From positions 124,001 to 188,000 of the forward strand of contig NZ_MKUD01000010.1 in NCBI RefSeq assembly GCF_001898575.1: DNA of 64,000 nucleotides, in the 5' to 3' direction. Below are positions 7,202 through 16,208 of the stretch, one piece after another. Under the pieces are notes generated by a model. The model saw only the letters and a list, made by a program, of their open reading frames with translations. It was not told the DNA's origin and did no database searches. Within the stretch, counting starts at the first letter, position 1. Every line of letters starts with the position of its first letter. The DNA is from Spirosoma sp. 48-14. Its GTDB lineage: Bacteria; Bacteroidota; Bacteroidia; Cytophagales; Spirosomataceae. The position numbers and the translations under genes are program-made.

Positions 7202-10200
7202 ATGATGGCATCTACATCACGACTTTTCAAGGGTAATCGATTCGTAGTTGGGTTGCTTATTTTAGGCTTCCCCTCCCTGGTTTTGGGTCAGTCCAACTAT
7301 GCTGTTACAACGCCTAACTCGGTCACTCCTGGTAATTTCAATACATTGGTTGGGCCGTTTGCCGGGAATAGCTCCATGCGTGGATTGTATAACGTATTTA
7401 TGGGGTATAATGCTGGCCAGTCGACCACAACAGGCTATTATAATGTCTTTATGGGGTTTGGAACCGGACAGGCCAACACAACGGGTTCTCAAAACACATT
7501 TGTTGGTATAAATGTCGGTGCCAATAACACGATTGGTTCTCAGAATGCTATTGTAGGGGGGTATGCTGGGCAGTTCAACACAACTGGCTTTTCAAATTCA
7601 TTTTTAGGCTCATACGCTGGATATAGCAATACGATCGGCTCTCAGAATGTGTTCCTGGGTACGTATGCTGGGTATACCAACCTGACTGGCGTCGACAATG
7701 CGTTTGTCGGTAGCTTTGCCGGGTATAGAAGTACAGGCTCACAAAATGCGTTTGTCGGTAGCTTTGCCGGGTATAATAATTCGACTGGTGCCCGAAATGC
7801 GTTTTTAGGATTTAATGCGGGGCGGGCCGGTACTACTGGATCACAGAATGTATTTATTGGAACGGAAGCAGGCTTTAGTACGACTACAGGCTCCTATAAC
7901 GCATTCAACGGGTATCGTGCCGGATATAGTAATACAATTGGTGCCCAAAATGTATTTGTGGGAGAGAGTACTGGCTTCAACAATACAACCGGACTTAATA
8001 ATACATTTATCGGAAATACATCAAGCTTCTCGAATACAATAGGGTCGAATAACGTATCGGTTGGTATCCGGGCAGGCTACAGCAATCTGTCGGGTTCTAA
8101 TAATGTGTTAGTTGGGGATTCTGCGGGTTATGCAAACACGGTAGGCAATAATGTGTTCATCGGTTCTAAAGCTGGCTTTCTGAATCAGATTGGGGCACAA
8201 AATACGTTTATCGGTTTCCAGTCAGGTTACAGCGCCACAGCCGGGCTCAATACATTTGTTGGTTATTTATCCGGCCGTGCCAATACGACCGGAACTCAGA
8301 ACACTTTTTTAGGCGCTACTGCTGGTCGAAATACGACAACGGGTTCTTCCAACTTATTTGTGGGCGATAGCGTAGGGCAGGCAAATACAGTTGGGCGATT
8401 CAATACGTTTCTGGGTAGCCGGAGTGGCTTTCGTAACGTAAGCGGAGAAGGTAATACATTTATCGGTCAGCAGACTGGGTTCTCCAATGCAACCGGACTT
8501 AACAATACCTTTATTGGTAATGCGTCGAGTTTCTCCAACACAACCGGTTCGAACAACATATCGGTTGGTATCCGGGCAGGCTACAGTAATGTGGCAGGTT
8601 CGAATAATGTACTAGTTGGTGACTCTGCGGGTTACACCAATACAGTGGGCAATAATGTGTTTATCGGCTCTAAAGCTGGTTTTCTGAATACAGTCGGGCT
8701 TCAAAATACGTTTATCGGTTTCCAGTCAGGTTATAGCAGCACAGCCGGCGTCAATACATTTGTTGGTTATTTATCGGGCCGCGCTAATACGACCGGAACT
8801 CAGAACACCTTTCTAGGGGTAACCACTGGGCGAAGTAATACAACAGGCTCCTCTAACCTGTTTGTAGGCGATAGCGTAGGGCAGGCAAACACCGTGGGGC
8901 GCTTTAATACGTTTCTGGGGAGTCTTAGCGGGTTTCGCAATGTAACTGGCGAGAGTAACGTTTTTGTGGGCCAGCAAACGGGTTATAGTAATCTATCTGG
9001 GATAGGAAACACGTTTATTGGCTATAATACGGGATATGCGAATACGACTGGTTATAGCAACATCGCTCTGGGGATTCGCGCCAATTATGCCAATACCACA
9101 GGGCATAATAATGTGATGATTGGTGATTCGGCTGGTTATAGTAATTCAAATTCAGGAAACGTTTTTGTAGGGTCTAAAGCAGGATACGCTACCACGTCAG
9201 GTGGGCTTAATGTGTTTGCTGGTAATCAAGCTGGAATTAAAAATAGCACGGGCGGCTCCAACTCCTTTTTTGGTAACCTGTCTGGCTTCAATAATACGTC
9301 CGGTAGTGGAAATACTTTTGTTGGTGATAGCACAGGTTACACAAACAATAGTGGCTCCCGAAATACATACATAGGGCAACGGTCTGGATTCATCGGTAAT
9401 GCAACAGGTACGAATAATGTGTTTATTGGTTATGCTGCCGGTATTAATGCCGCAAATACCAGCATCACCAATTCAGCTGCTATTGGTGCCAATGCTATTG
9501 TTAATCAGAGTAATTCAATTGTATTGGGCGGTACTGGAGTCAACTCAGTGAGCGTTGGCATAGGCAATACAGCTCCCAATGCTAAACTGGAGATTACATC
9601 ATCGACATCTGGGGTGAGTGGTTTACGCTTTACCAACCTGACATCAGACTTTGTACCAACAGGTACGGTCACGAAGGTTTTGACGGTCAACGCAAACGGT
9701 GATGTATACCTGGCTAATGTAGCGTCAGGTACTGTTGTATCGACAACGGTTGTCTCTACTTCTGTCGTTAGCAATACAAATGTTGCTACCAGCGACAATC
9801 TATGGCTGCGCCAGAATGGGAATTTGTTTCCAGTTCGGGACGATGCTGTTGTGATTGGTGCTTTGGTTACTAAGATACCTGTTGGCTATAAATTGTACGT
9901 ACAAGAGGGTATTTTAACCGAAAAAATCAAAGTGGCTATCAAAAACTCGGCCGAATGGAGCGACCATGTATTCGAACCCAGTTATCGACTGAAAAGTCTG
10001 AGTGAAGTTCAGCAATTCATACAACGGAATAAACATTTGCCAGGTATACCTTCTGCGAAAGAAATGGTAGAGCAGGGGAACGACCTCCATAAAACTGATG
10101 CCAAGCTGCTGGAAAAAATAGAAGAACTAACCTTGTACAGTATCCAGCTTGAAAAAGAAAATCAGGAGCAGCGAACAGTTAACCAGGAGCAGGAGAAGAA

Positions 10201-10279
10201 GCTTAAGTCAGTAGAGGAAGAGTTGCAAAGTTTGAAACAGATGGTTCAACAGCTATTGCAGAAATCGGATAAAAAGTAA
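7202..10279 (+). CDS. Giant repeat surface protein, YadA-head/tail-fibre-like with C-terminal coiled coil
   Basis: A 1025-residue secreted protein. An N-terminal signal peptide ends near FPSLVLGQ. Residues about 43-755 consist of about 40 tandem copies of a 17-residue unit, consensus G-x-x-N-T-F-x-G-x-x-A-G-x-x-N-T-T, related to Hep_Hag/YadA-head-type repeats that build left-handed beta-rolls. Residues 756-800 carry non-repeat motifs ending VGIGNTAPNAKLEI. The C-terminus has the segment common to Bacteroidota tail-fibre-domain proteins (SAEWSDHVFEPSYRL, then NKHLPGIPSA and LLEKIEELTLYSIQL) and finishes in a charged coiled coil (about 975-1020) that probably trimerises. A cell-surface adhesin or fibre is the likely role, by inference. 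The gene stands alone with a strong terminator behind it. No T9SS C-terminal domain is seen. Confidence 0.85.
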   Translation: MMASTSRLFKGNRFVVGLLILGFPSLVLGQSNYAVTTPNSVTPGNFNTLVGPFAGNSSMRGLYNVFMGYNAGQSTTTGYYNVFMGFGTGQANTTGSQNTFVGINVGANNTIGSQNAIVGGYAGQFNTTGFSNSFLGSYAGYSNTIGSQNVFLGTYAGYTNLTGVDNAFVGSFAGYRSTGSQNAFVGSFAGYNNSTGARNAFLGFNAGRAGTTGSQNVFIGTEAGFSTTTGSYNAFNGYRAGYSNTIGAQNVFVGESTGFNNTTGLNNTFIGNTSSFSNTIGSNNVSVGIRAGYSNLSGSNNVLVGDSAGYANTVGNNVFIGSKAGFLNQIGAQNTFIGFQSGYSATAGLNTFVGYLSGRANTTGTQNTFLGATAGRNTTTGSSNLFVGDSVGQANTVGRFNTFLGSRSGFRNVSGEGNTFIGQQTGFSNATGLNNTFIGNASSFSNTTGSNNISVGIRAGYSNVAGSNNVLVGDSAGYTNTVGNNVFIGSKAGFLNTVGLQNTFIGFQSGYSSTAGVNTFVGYLSGRANTTGTQNTFLGVTTGRSNTTGSSNLFVGDSVGQANTVGRFNTFLGSLSGFRNVTGESNVFVGQQTGYSNLSGIGNTFIGYNTGYANTTGYSNIALGIRANYANTTGHNNVMIGDSAGYSNSNSGNVFVGSKAGYATTSGGLNVFAGNQAGIKNSTGGSNSFFGNLSGFNNTSGSGNTFVGDSTGYTNNSGSRNTYIGQRSGFIGNATGTNNVFIGYAAGINAANTSITNSAAIGANAIVNQSNSIVLGGTGVNSVSVGIGNTAPNAKLEITSSTSGVSGLRFTNLTSDFVPTGTVTKVLTVNANGDVYLANVASGTVVSTTVVSTSVVSNTNVATSDNLWLRQNGNLFPVRDDAVVIGALVTKIPVGYKLYVQEGILTEKIKVAIKNSAEWSDHVFEPSYRLKSLSEVQQFIQRNKHLPGIPSAKEMVEQGNDLHKTDAKLLEKIEELTLYSIQLEKENQEQRTVNQEQEKKLKSVEEELQSLKQMVQQLLQKSDKK
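7991..8494 (+). repeat. 504-bp super-repeat, copy 1
   Basis: Encodes ten 17-residue units (two shortened to 16), 168 residues, beginning GLNNTFIGNTSSF. It is followed without gap by copy 2. Confidence 0.85.
8495..8998 (+). repeat. 504-bp super-repeat, copy 2
   Basis: Begins GLNNTFIGNASSF. It keeps the same order of ten units and the same two 16-residue units as copy 1. Protein identity is clearly higher than DNA identity, as many differences are synonymous, indicating an old duplication under selection. Confidence 0.85.
8999..9502 (+). repeat. 504-bp super-repeat, diverged copy 3
   Basis: Starts exactly 504 bp after copy 2 (GIGNTFIGYNTGYANTT). It keeps the unit order for about four units, including the short fourth unit (SGNVFVGSKAGYATTS), then diverges. 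The end is nominal. Confidence 0.55.
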
Positions 10280-10289
10280 TCGGATAGCA

Positions 10290-10357
10290 AGCATCTTCAT
10301 TCCATAAAAAAGCCCGACAGAGAGCTCTGTCGGGCTTTTTTATGGAATGAAGATGCT
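10290..10357. terminator. Bidirectional terminator, perfect 33+2+33 palindrome
   Basis: A central GC stem (GCCCGACAGAG) is flanked by A6 and T6 tracts, and the palindrome continues outwards (AGCATCTTCATTCCAT) to 33 bp per arm with only two unpaired central bases. It separates convergent genes, and its right end overlaps the stop codon of the minus-strand gene at 10356. Confidence 0.92.
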
Positions 10358-11564
10358 ACAGATAATCGACAATTCGTTTGCCCGTAATGCCACTTTGTAG
10401 TTCCCGGCGCAGGACGGCCCGTCGACGGCGGGGATGGGTGGTTATGTATTTTACCCGCATTTTAAGGCCAAAGCTGACAAGCATATAAACACCAAACAAA
10501 CCGGCAATAATAACGAGTGAAAACGTATTGGAAATGTTACGGTGCAATAGCAGAAATAAAATGGTATTGAATAACGAAACTCCGCAAAGAACGGCTGTTG
10601 CTCCAATATGCGACAGGCCATTATCGAGCAGAATATGGTGCATATGATTTCGATCGGCAGAAAATGGGGAACGCCCTGCCAGTATCCGAACCAGAAATAC
10701 ACGTAACGTATCGAAAATGGGTATAATCAGAACGACAATCGCCAGAATTGGGGCATTGAAAAAAGCTGTGGGCTCATACCGATAAGAGGCATTCAGACTG
10801 ACAAAACGTACTGCGAAAAAAGCCAGCATGAACCCAATTATCAGGGAGCCAGTATTGCCCATGAAAATCTTACTCGTCTTCGAGAAATTGAACCGCAGAA
10901 AGCCCAGCAATGCCCCTGCCAGTGTGAAGGCTAAACAGGCCATCGAGAAGTGATTGGTCATTAAAAACCAACCCCCGAATGTACCGCTGGCAATCGTCGC
11001 AATACCACCCGCTAGTCCATCGATTCCATCAATCAGATTAATAGCATTTGTAAGGGCAATAAAAATGAAACAAGTGAGCAGGATACCAACAATTTCGGCC
11101 ACATGATGAAAACCCATAATGCCGTATAGATAATCAACACGCAGGTCGCCAAAGAAAATCAGAATCATGGCCGCTAAAACCTGGAACATGATCTTTTTGG
11201 CTGGGTCGATGCCTACCAGATCGTCCTTAATGCCAATAAAAAACAGGATCGTCATCCCGGCAATGGATAAGTTTGTCCGATAAATTTCGGTTTGATCAAT
11301 ACTTGGCCATAGGAAATAGGAAATAAGCAGACCCGCAAAAATGGCAATCCCACCGAAGGTAGGGGTTGGCGTAGAGTGTGCCCGTCGTTCGCCCGGCTTC
11401 TCCATGAGTGATTTCAGCTCGGAGATTTTAATGATGACCGGGATCGCAACGACCGAAACAAAACAAGCAACCAGAAACGATAATACGCACTGGTACAGCC
11501 CGAGTGTAAACAGATCGTCTTTGAATTTATGTTGTAGGTAGGCAATGAATAAGTCTATGTTCAT
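10356..11564 (-). CDS. WecA/MraY-family undecaprenyl-phosphate sugar-1-phosphate transferase
   Basis: Polytopic inner-membrane enzyme that transfers a HexNAc-1-phosphate (probably GlcNAc-1-P) from a UDP-sugar to undecaprenyl phosphate, starting a lipid-linked glycan. The 402 residues hold about ten or eleven membrane segments and the family motifs in order: a PTPTFGGIAIF loop, the Mg-binding DD in GIKDDLVGIDP, NAINLIDGIDGLAGGI, the FMGNTGSLIIGF loop, and the basic/His loop RNHMHHILLDNG. It sits at the far end of the polysaccharide locus, as expected for its initiating transferase. The exact sugar cannot be read from sequence. Its stop codon lies in the terminator palindrome. Confidence 0.92.
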   Translation of the reverse strand: MNIDLFIAYLQHKFKDDLFTLGLYQCVLSFLVACFVSVVAIPVIIKISELKSLMEKPGERRAHSTPTPTFGGIAIFAGLLISYFLWPSIDQTEIYRTNLSIAGMTILFFIGIKDDLVGIDPAKKIMFQVLAAMILIFFGDLRVDYLYGIMGFHHVAEIVGILLTCFIFIALTNAINLIDGIDGLAGGIATIASGTFGGWFLMTNHFSMACLAFTLAGALLGFLRFNFSKTSKIFMGNTGSLIIGFMLAFFAVRFVSLNASYRYEPTAFFNAPILAIVVLIIPIFDTLRVFLVRILAGRSPFSADRNHMHHILLDNGLSHIGATAVLCGVSLFNTILFLLLHRNISNTFSLVIIAGLFGVYMLVSFGLKMRVKYITTHPRRRRAVLRRELQSGITGKRIVDYL

Positions 11565-11728
11565 AAGGCAGGACGTTTAGATACTGATTCCCTTGCTGGG
11601 TATTTCGTCAGTTTGCGTCGAGTAATGCTACCTAAGCCAACCGTATAGTTTAATTTTTGGGTCGTAAGGAGCATAAAATTCATGGGTTTAGCTAATGAGA
11701 AAACAAAAATCTGATTTAACGGTATAGT

Positions 11729-12502
11729 TTATGACGGATTGTCATCTTTAGGAGGTTTGCTCACATATTGTTTGAGTTTACGTAATGGTTTCAGCCATAA
11801 TGTAAAGAAGTAAGGTCTGAGGTCGTTCAGTTCCCAGGCTAGTTTGTCTTCCCGATTGGCTCGAAGCCGATTTTGCAAACTACTGTTGCTAATTCCTCCG
11901 GCTCGCATTACAATCGTTACCTCGTCCATATAAGCAATTTTGGCTTTATTTTTGTGAATGAACCGTAGCATGAGTTCGTAATCGGCAGCACTTTTCATGT
12001 CCAGTCGAAAAGAACCATATCGCTCATACAGCCAGCGTTTCGCAAAGAATGAAAGATGACCAGGCATCCATCCCCATAAAAAGGCATTCGTACTGTACCA
12101 CCCTGATCGCCAGTAACGCTTGAGTTGTTGAGGGTTTACCCGGTTAACATAGAGCATATCGCCATAGACCGCGTCGCTACCTGTTCGTTCGAATGTCGCT
12201 ACCATATGCTCGATAACACGGTTGTGTCGATAAAAGTCATCTGCATTCAGCAAGCCGATAACCTCACCAGTAGCCATACGAATACCTTTGTTCATAGCAT
12301 CGTATAAGCCTTTGTCGGGTTCGGAGATAAACTGAGCAATTTTGGTGCCGTACGACTGAATAATATCGACCGTGCCATCTGTCGATTTTCCGTCTACAAT
12401 GATGTACTCAATATCTGAATAAGTCTGATTCAGAATCGATTCGATGCAGTCTCGAATAAATTCCGCACCATTGTAAACAACCGTTATAATAGATACTTTC
12501 AC
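11729..12502 (-). CDS. Family 2 glycosyltransferase
   Basis: GT-A fold enzyme of 257 residues adding a sugar to the growing glycan on the cytoplasmic face. It opens with MKVSIITVVYNGAEFI, then IDGKSTDGT (nucleotide-binding Asp) and LLNADDFYRH (metal-binding DxD equivalent). The region after MPGHLSFFAKRWL resembles WcaA-like enzymes. No membrane segment. Its start overlaps the acetyltransferase stop by 4 nt (ATGA), so the two are co-translated. A 164-bp gap without obvious signals precedes the WecA gene. Confidence 0.88.
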   Translation of the reverse strand: MKVSIITVVYNGAEFIRDCIESILNQTYSDIEYIIVDGKSTDGTVDIIQSYGTKIAQFISEPDKGLYDAMNKGIRMATGEVIGLLNADDFYRHNRVIEHMVATFERTGSDAVYGDMLYVNRVNPQQLKRYWRSGWYSTNAFLWGWMPGHLSFFAKRWLYERYGSFRLDMKSAADYELMLRFIHKNKAKIAYMDEVTIVMRAGGISNSSLQNRLRANREDKLAWELNDLRPYFFTLWLKPLRKLKQYVSKPPKDDNPS

Positions 12503-13065
12503 GCTGTTATGGTTCGTTTGCGGACAAAGACTGCCGGATTGCCCTGATAAATGCTGTATGCGTTTAAGGAACGCGTAGCTACGGAATTGACCGACAGGAC
12601 CGAGTGCGATTCGCAGCGAACACCCGCACAGACAACTGACCGAGCCCCAATCCAGACGCCATCTTCCAACGTAATCGGTTGGGTAGTCAGATCGAAGGTG
12701 ATGCTTCGGTAGTTGTGGTTACCTGTTAGAATCATGGCTCCCTGCGACAGACAGGCGTTGCTGCCGATGACAACCTGACTTAAGTTGTCGATCCAGACCT
12801 GCTCACCAATCCAGACGTAATTGCCAATCTCCAATAGCCAGGGGTATTTGATACTTACCGCTGGTTTGATCATTACATTGTGGCCAACTTTAGCCCCGAA
12901 CAACCGTAAAACCGCTATTTTGAGTTTGACAGGTATTGGCAAATAGGTATTTAGGAAATAGGCGTTCACAAGAAACCACAGCACAAGCCGCCAGCGTGGG
13001 CCATGGTTGTACCAGCTATTGTCGAAGCGTGACAGGTCTGTTTTTCCGTCGATCTGTTCCGTCAT
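12499..13065 (-). CDS. WcaF-type hexapeptide-repeat acetyltransferase
   Basis: Left-handed beta-helix acyltransferase of 188 residues that probably O-acetylates a sugar of the polysaccharide. The N-terminal segment SRFDNSWYNHGPRWRLVLWF is the WcaF hallmark. Hexapeptide repeats run from about residue 50 to 170 (GHNVMIKPAVSI, GNYVWIGEQVWI, ACLSQGAMILTGNHNY). The catalytic His is probably in TGNHNYRS. It lies between two GT2 genes, 4-nt overlap downstream and 32 nt upstream. Confidence 0.87.
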   Translation of the reverse strand: MTEQIDGKTDLSRFDNSWYNHGPRWRLVLWFLVNAYFLNTYLPIPVKLKIAVLRLFGAKVGHNVMIKPAVSIKYPWLLEIGNYVWIGEQVWIDNLSQVVIGSNACLSQGAMILTGNHNYRSITFDLTTQPITLEDGVWIGARSVVCAGVRCESHSVLSVNSVATRSLNAYSIYQGNPAVFVRKRTITA

Positions 13066-13097
13066 ACTAATCGTGTTCCTGAATGAACCTATTGGGT

Positions 13098-14030
13098 TCA
13101 GGATTGAGTAACCTGTTGAGGGCGAATAGCCCGCAAGTCTTTACCGTACTCGGTTTTAAAGTAATTGATAATGGCCTCTTTATCGTTGCCAATTCGAATG
13201 TCCAGTTCAAGAAGTTTGGCATCAACCAGATAGCGATACCATAATCCTTGAAGAAAGCACCAGACGAAGCCTGGCCGCCCATCCAGAAAGCCCAATCGGA
13301 TAAAATACCGGTAGACGAAATAAAGGATAGGCCGCGTGAAATAGGGCATCGACGCATACATTTCCTTTAAAAATCGAATTCGCTGATCCTGCGTTCCAAA
13401 AAAACGAGGTTGTACTTTTTCGGCCTGATCAAACTGGTGACGATAGTTGAGCAGGTTGATCATTTCCAGAATGGTGTAATGGTTGTGTTTCTGCGTCCAC
13501 CAAGTCAGGTTATTCAGGTTATGATCGACAATGTCGTGGTCGAAATGTATGGGTTCGCCTTTTGTTAGTTTTATGTGCTCGTCATGCCACACCTGTTCAC
13601 AAAACCCATCTCCTCGACGCCATAAACGAAGCAGCCAGATTGGATAAAAACCACCATAGCGTATCCAGCGATTCAGAAAGAATACCCGGCGCTTTACATA
13701 CACACCACCAATAGAATCAGGCAGAGTAGTTAAGCGTTGATTGATCTCGGCAGCCAACTCCGGCATGACGTATTCGTCGGCATCCATGCGCATAAGCCAG
13801 GCCGTCTGAAAAGGTGTTTGCTCGATGCCAAAATTGAACTGAGTGGCATAGTTAACCCATGCATTTTGCACCACAACAGCCCCCATAGACCGGGCAATCT
13901 CTACGGTTCGATCAGTCGAAAACGAATCAACGATAAAGATTTTATCCGTAAACGGGAGTAGGCTATCCAAACAGCGAGCAATGTGTTTTTCCTCGTTGTG
14001 TGTCAGGATGATGACAGATACGTCGGTCAT
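13098..14030 (-). CDS. Family 2 glycosyltransferase (WaaE/KdtX-like)
   Basis: A 310-residue GT-A enzyme. Its N-terminus MTDVSVIILTHNEEKHIARC, then VDSFSTDRTVEIA and MRMDADEY (metal-binding motif), match the LPS beta-glucosyltransferase WaaE group. The C-terminal half, including PYFTRPILYFVYRYFIRLGF, is amphipathic and probably membrane-associated. It appears to be the first gene of a three-gene minus-strand run ending at 11729; the plus-strand esterase gene starts 132 bp away in the divergent direction. Confidence 0.88.
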   Translation of the reverse strand: MTDVSVIILTHNEEKHIARCLDSLLPFTDKIFIVDSFSTDRTVEIARSMGAVVVQNAWVNYATQFNFGIEQTPFQTAWLMRMDADEYVMPELAAEINQRLTTLPDSIGGVYVKRRVFFLNRWIRYGGFYPIWLLRLWRRGDGFCEQVWHDEHIKLTKGEPIHFDHDIVDHNLNNLTWWTQKHNHYTILEMINLLNYRHQFDQAEKVQPRFFGTQDQRIRFLKEMYASMPYFTRPILYFVYRYFIRLGFLDGRPGFVWCFLQGLWYRYLVDAKLLELDIRIGNDKEAIINYFKTEYGKDLRAIRPQQVTQS

Positions 14031-14162
14031 ACTTAAAGTTACTGTTTGCTCAATAAATAGCCTTCTTTGCCGACTTTTATGAAAAAAGCCTTATTTTACC
14101 AACATATTCCTTTCTGGAAGGAAGATGCAATATTATAACTTTTTTTATACTCGACAAAGCTT

Positions 14163-16145
14163 GTGAAGGCACTTTACGTTACGGCTATATTGTTTTTGTA
14201 CTATTTTACCACATCAGCTCAGGTAGTTTTCCTGCAGATGCCGCGTCCTTACCAGCTTTTTCCCCGAAATGCTAATAATCAGGCCGAAGTAGTAATTAAT
14301 GGTATTAATTATACGCCCTGGTTTACAAAGCTAACCATGGAAGTATGGCGCGAAGACTCATTAATTAATGTTCAAACCAAAACGCTGACCCCTGACGTAG
14401 ATAGTACACTGTTTCGTTTTTCATCGATTATTAAAGCAGAGCGTGCTGAATATACATTTAAAGTGTATGCTTACACACAGACAGACTCATCGCTAATCGC
14501 CAATCAAAATGGAGTGGTTTGCGGAGATTTCTTTATCATTCATGGTCAATCCAATGCGTTAGCACTAGCTCAACTCGAAGAATATTACTCGTATAGTTTT
14601 GATGATAAATACCTGCGGAATGCTGGATATTCAGCCGGCGAATCGCCTGATAAGATAGCCTGGTATCCAGCAAAACAACCGTATGCGAGTGTAGGCGGGT
14701 TGGGGCTGACGTTACAACGATTGATTTTACAGTATTACGGTATACCAACCTGTGTGCTTAATGGAGCAAAAGGAGGAACAGGTATTGACGCGTTGATGTT
14801 GCGTGATCCCAATAACCACGCCAATCCGTATACGATCTATGGTGATTTGCTATATCGGGCACAATGGGCAGGTGCTGCCAAAATAGCAAAGGCTATAATC
14901 TGGCGGCAGGGGGAGGAGGATGCGGGCACGGGCACGAAAAACTATCCCGGAAAGTTTGCTACGCTCTATAACCAGTTTCGCGAAGATTATGGAGATATGC
15001 GTATCTATGTGGGCCAGATCAATATCCTGAGTAATGCCAATCCACAGGATAGTGCGGCTGCGTTGCGCGATTTTCAACGCCGAACGAAATATTTATTCAA
15101 GAATGTCGAAACCATTGCTACGGTCGGAACCCCTGGGTACGATGGCGTACACTATGAACCGTTAGCCTATCAACGTCTTGCCTTCGAACAGTTCCGGCAG
15201 ATTGCCCGTGATGTTTATGGTTCAACGGATACGCTCCAGATTAATTCGCCCGATATTAAACGAGTATTTTATAATGTCCAGAAAGATTCTGTGACGATGG
15301 AATTTACGGATCAGGTACTCTGGAAGAATGATACTACCTTTTTCAATTTTGCAACGGGACAGGTTTTGGTAACTCGTTACCAGAAAGATTATTTTTACCT
15401 CGATGGTCAATCGGGGTTTGTTAAGACGGGTACACCCAATGGCAACAGGGTAAAACTCGCCCTGAGCCAGCCTGTTACCGCAAAACGACTGCGGTATTTA
15501 CCTGCCTTTTTCTCCGATGATGTGTCGGCTTTTTACGATGGCCCCACACTCCGAAATGCACGAGGGATGCGGGCATTTTCGTTCGACGTCCCAATTGCCG
15601 ATGCTATTGCTACCGTTACAACACTAGCTGCCAAACCGTTATCCGAAAAGCAGATTCAACTGAACTGGGTGGCCTCGGCTGGGTCCGATGTGCAGATTCT
15701 GGAGCGTTCAGATACTGTAGCGAACCGATTTAAGCAGATTGCTGTGTTAAACGGAACGACCAATACGTTTACCGATCCAAATCTACCCAATATGTACGGT
15801 ACGTATTACTATCGGCTTCGTGCTTATAGTAGTGCGTCGGAGTCGGTATACAGTAACGTTGTCAAGGCACAGCCATTGATTCTGGGAGTAGAGCCCAACG
15901 AGCTGCAGGTACAGCTTTATCCGAACCCGGTAGTCGCCGATCGGATGCTTCATGTGGAGGCTGACCAGATTACGTTTACTGACCTGGTACTACGGGATGG
16001 TATTGGTCGGGTGGTGAAAAACTGGCACGGAAATGCCAGAAACTCGTTCTCCCTGAGTGTAGCAGACCTTAGTGCTGGTATGTATATCGTCGATTTACAA
16101 ACCACTGAAGGTTATTCTGTGCGTCGAAAACTGATCATTCGATAA
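14163..16145 (+). CDS. Secreted SGNH/sialate O-acetylesterase-like protein with T9SS C-terminal domain
   Basis: A 660-residue exported esterase, probably deacetylating surface or environmental glycans. The start is GTG at 14163, giving a signal peptide that ends near TTSAQ. The SASA/SGNH domain covers about residues 115-350: nucleophile Ser130 in IIHGQSNALA, a block IIWRQGEEDAGTG, and the Asp327/His330 pair in YDGVHYEPL. A fibronectin-III-like segment follows (about 485-575). The final 80 residues are a type A type IX secretion sorting domain (LYPNPVVADRM, then SAGMYIVDL and VRRKLIIR). It heads a plus-strand island within the minus-strand polysaccharide locus. The exact substrate is unknown. 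Confidence 0.85.
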   Translation: MKALYVTAILFLYYFTTSAQVVFLQMPRPYQLFPRNANNQAEVVINGINYTPWFTKLTMEVWREDSLINVQTKTLTPDVDSTLFRFSSIIKAERAEYTFKVYAYTQTDSSLIANQNGVVCGDFFIIHGQSNALALAQLEEYYSYSFDDKYLRNAGYSAGESPDKIAWYPAKQPYASVGGLGLTLQRLILQYYGIPTCVLNGAKGGTGIDALMLRDPNNHANPYTIYGDLLYRAQWAGAAKIAKAIIWRQGEEDAGTGTKNYPGKFATLYNQFREDYGDMRIYVGQINILSNANPQDSAAALRDFQRRTKYLFKNVETIATVGTPGYDGVHYEPLAYQRLAFEQFRQIARDVYGSTDTLQINSPDIKRVFYNVQKDSVTMEFTDQVLWKNDTTFFNFATGQVLVTRYQKDYFYLDGQSGFVKTGTPNGNRVKLALSQPVTAKRLRYLPAFFSDDVSAFYDGPTLRNARGMRAFSFDVPIADAIATVTTLAAKPLSEKQIQLNWVASAGSDVQILERSDTVANRFKQIAVLNGTTNTFTDPNLPNMYGTYYYRLRAYSSASESVYSNVVKAQPLILGVEPNELQVQLYPNPVVADRMLHVEADQITFTDLVLRDGIGRVVKNWHGNARNSFSLSVADLSAGMYIVDLQTTEGYSVRRKLIIR

Positions 16146-16154
16146 GAACAAATC

Positions 16155-16183
16155 TTGCCTTTTCGGGGGAATACGTAGTTTTG
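16155..16183 (+). promoter_or_regulatory. Bacteroidota-type promoter of the formyltransferase gene
   Basis: TTG (16155-16157), 18 nt, TAGTTTTG (16176-16183, a full match to TAnnTTTG). The start codon at 16209 would have a leader of roughly 20 nt. Confidence 0.55.
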
Positions 16184-16208
16184 TGACATTAACATTTGCG
16201 AATCGGTT

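Noticed and set aside
7340-9480. Regular 51-bp repeats that could suggest a CRISPR array
   Set aside because: There are no identical repeats separated by unique spacers; the periodicity is an open reading frame with 17-residue protein repeats.
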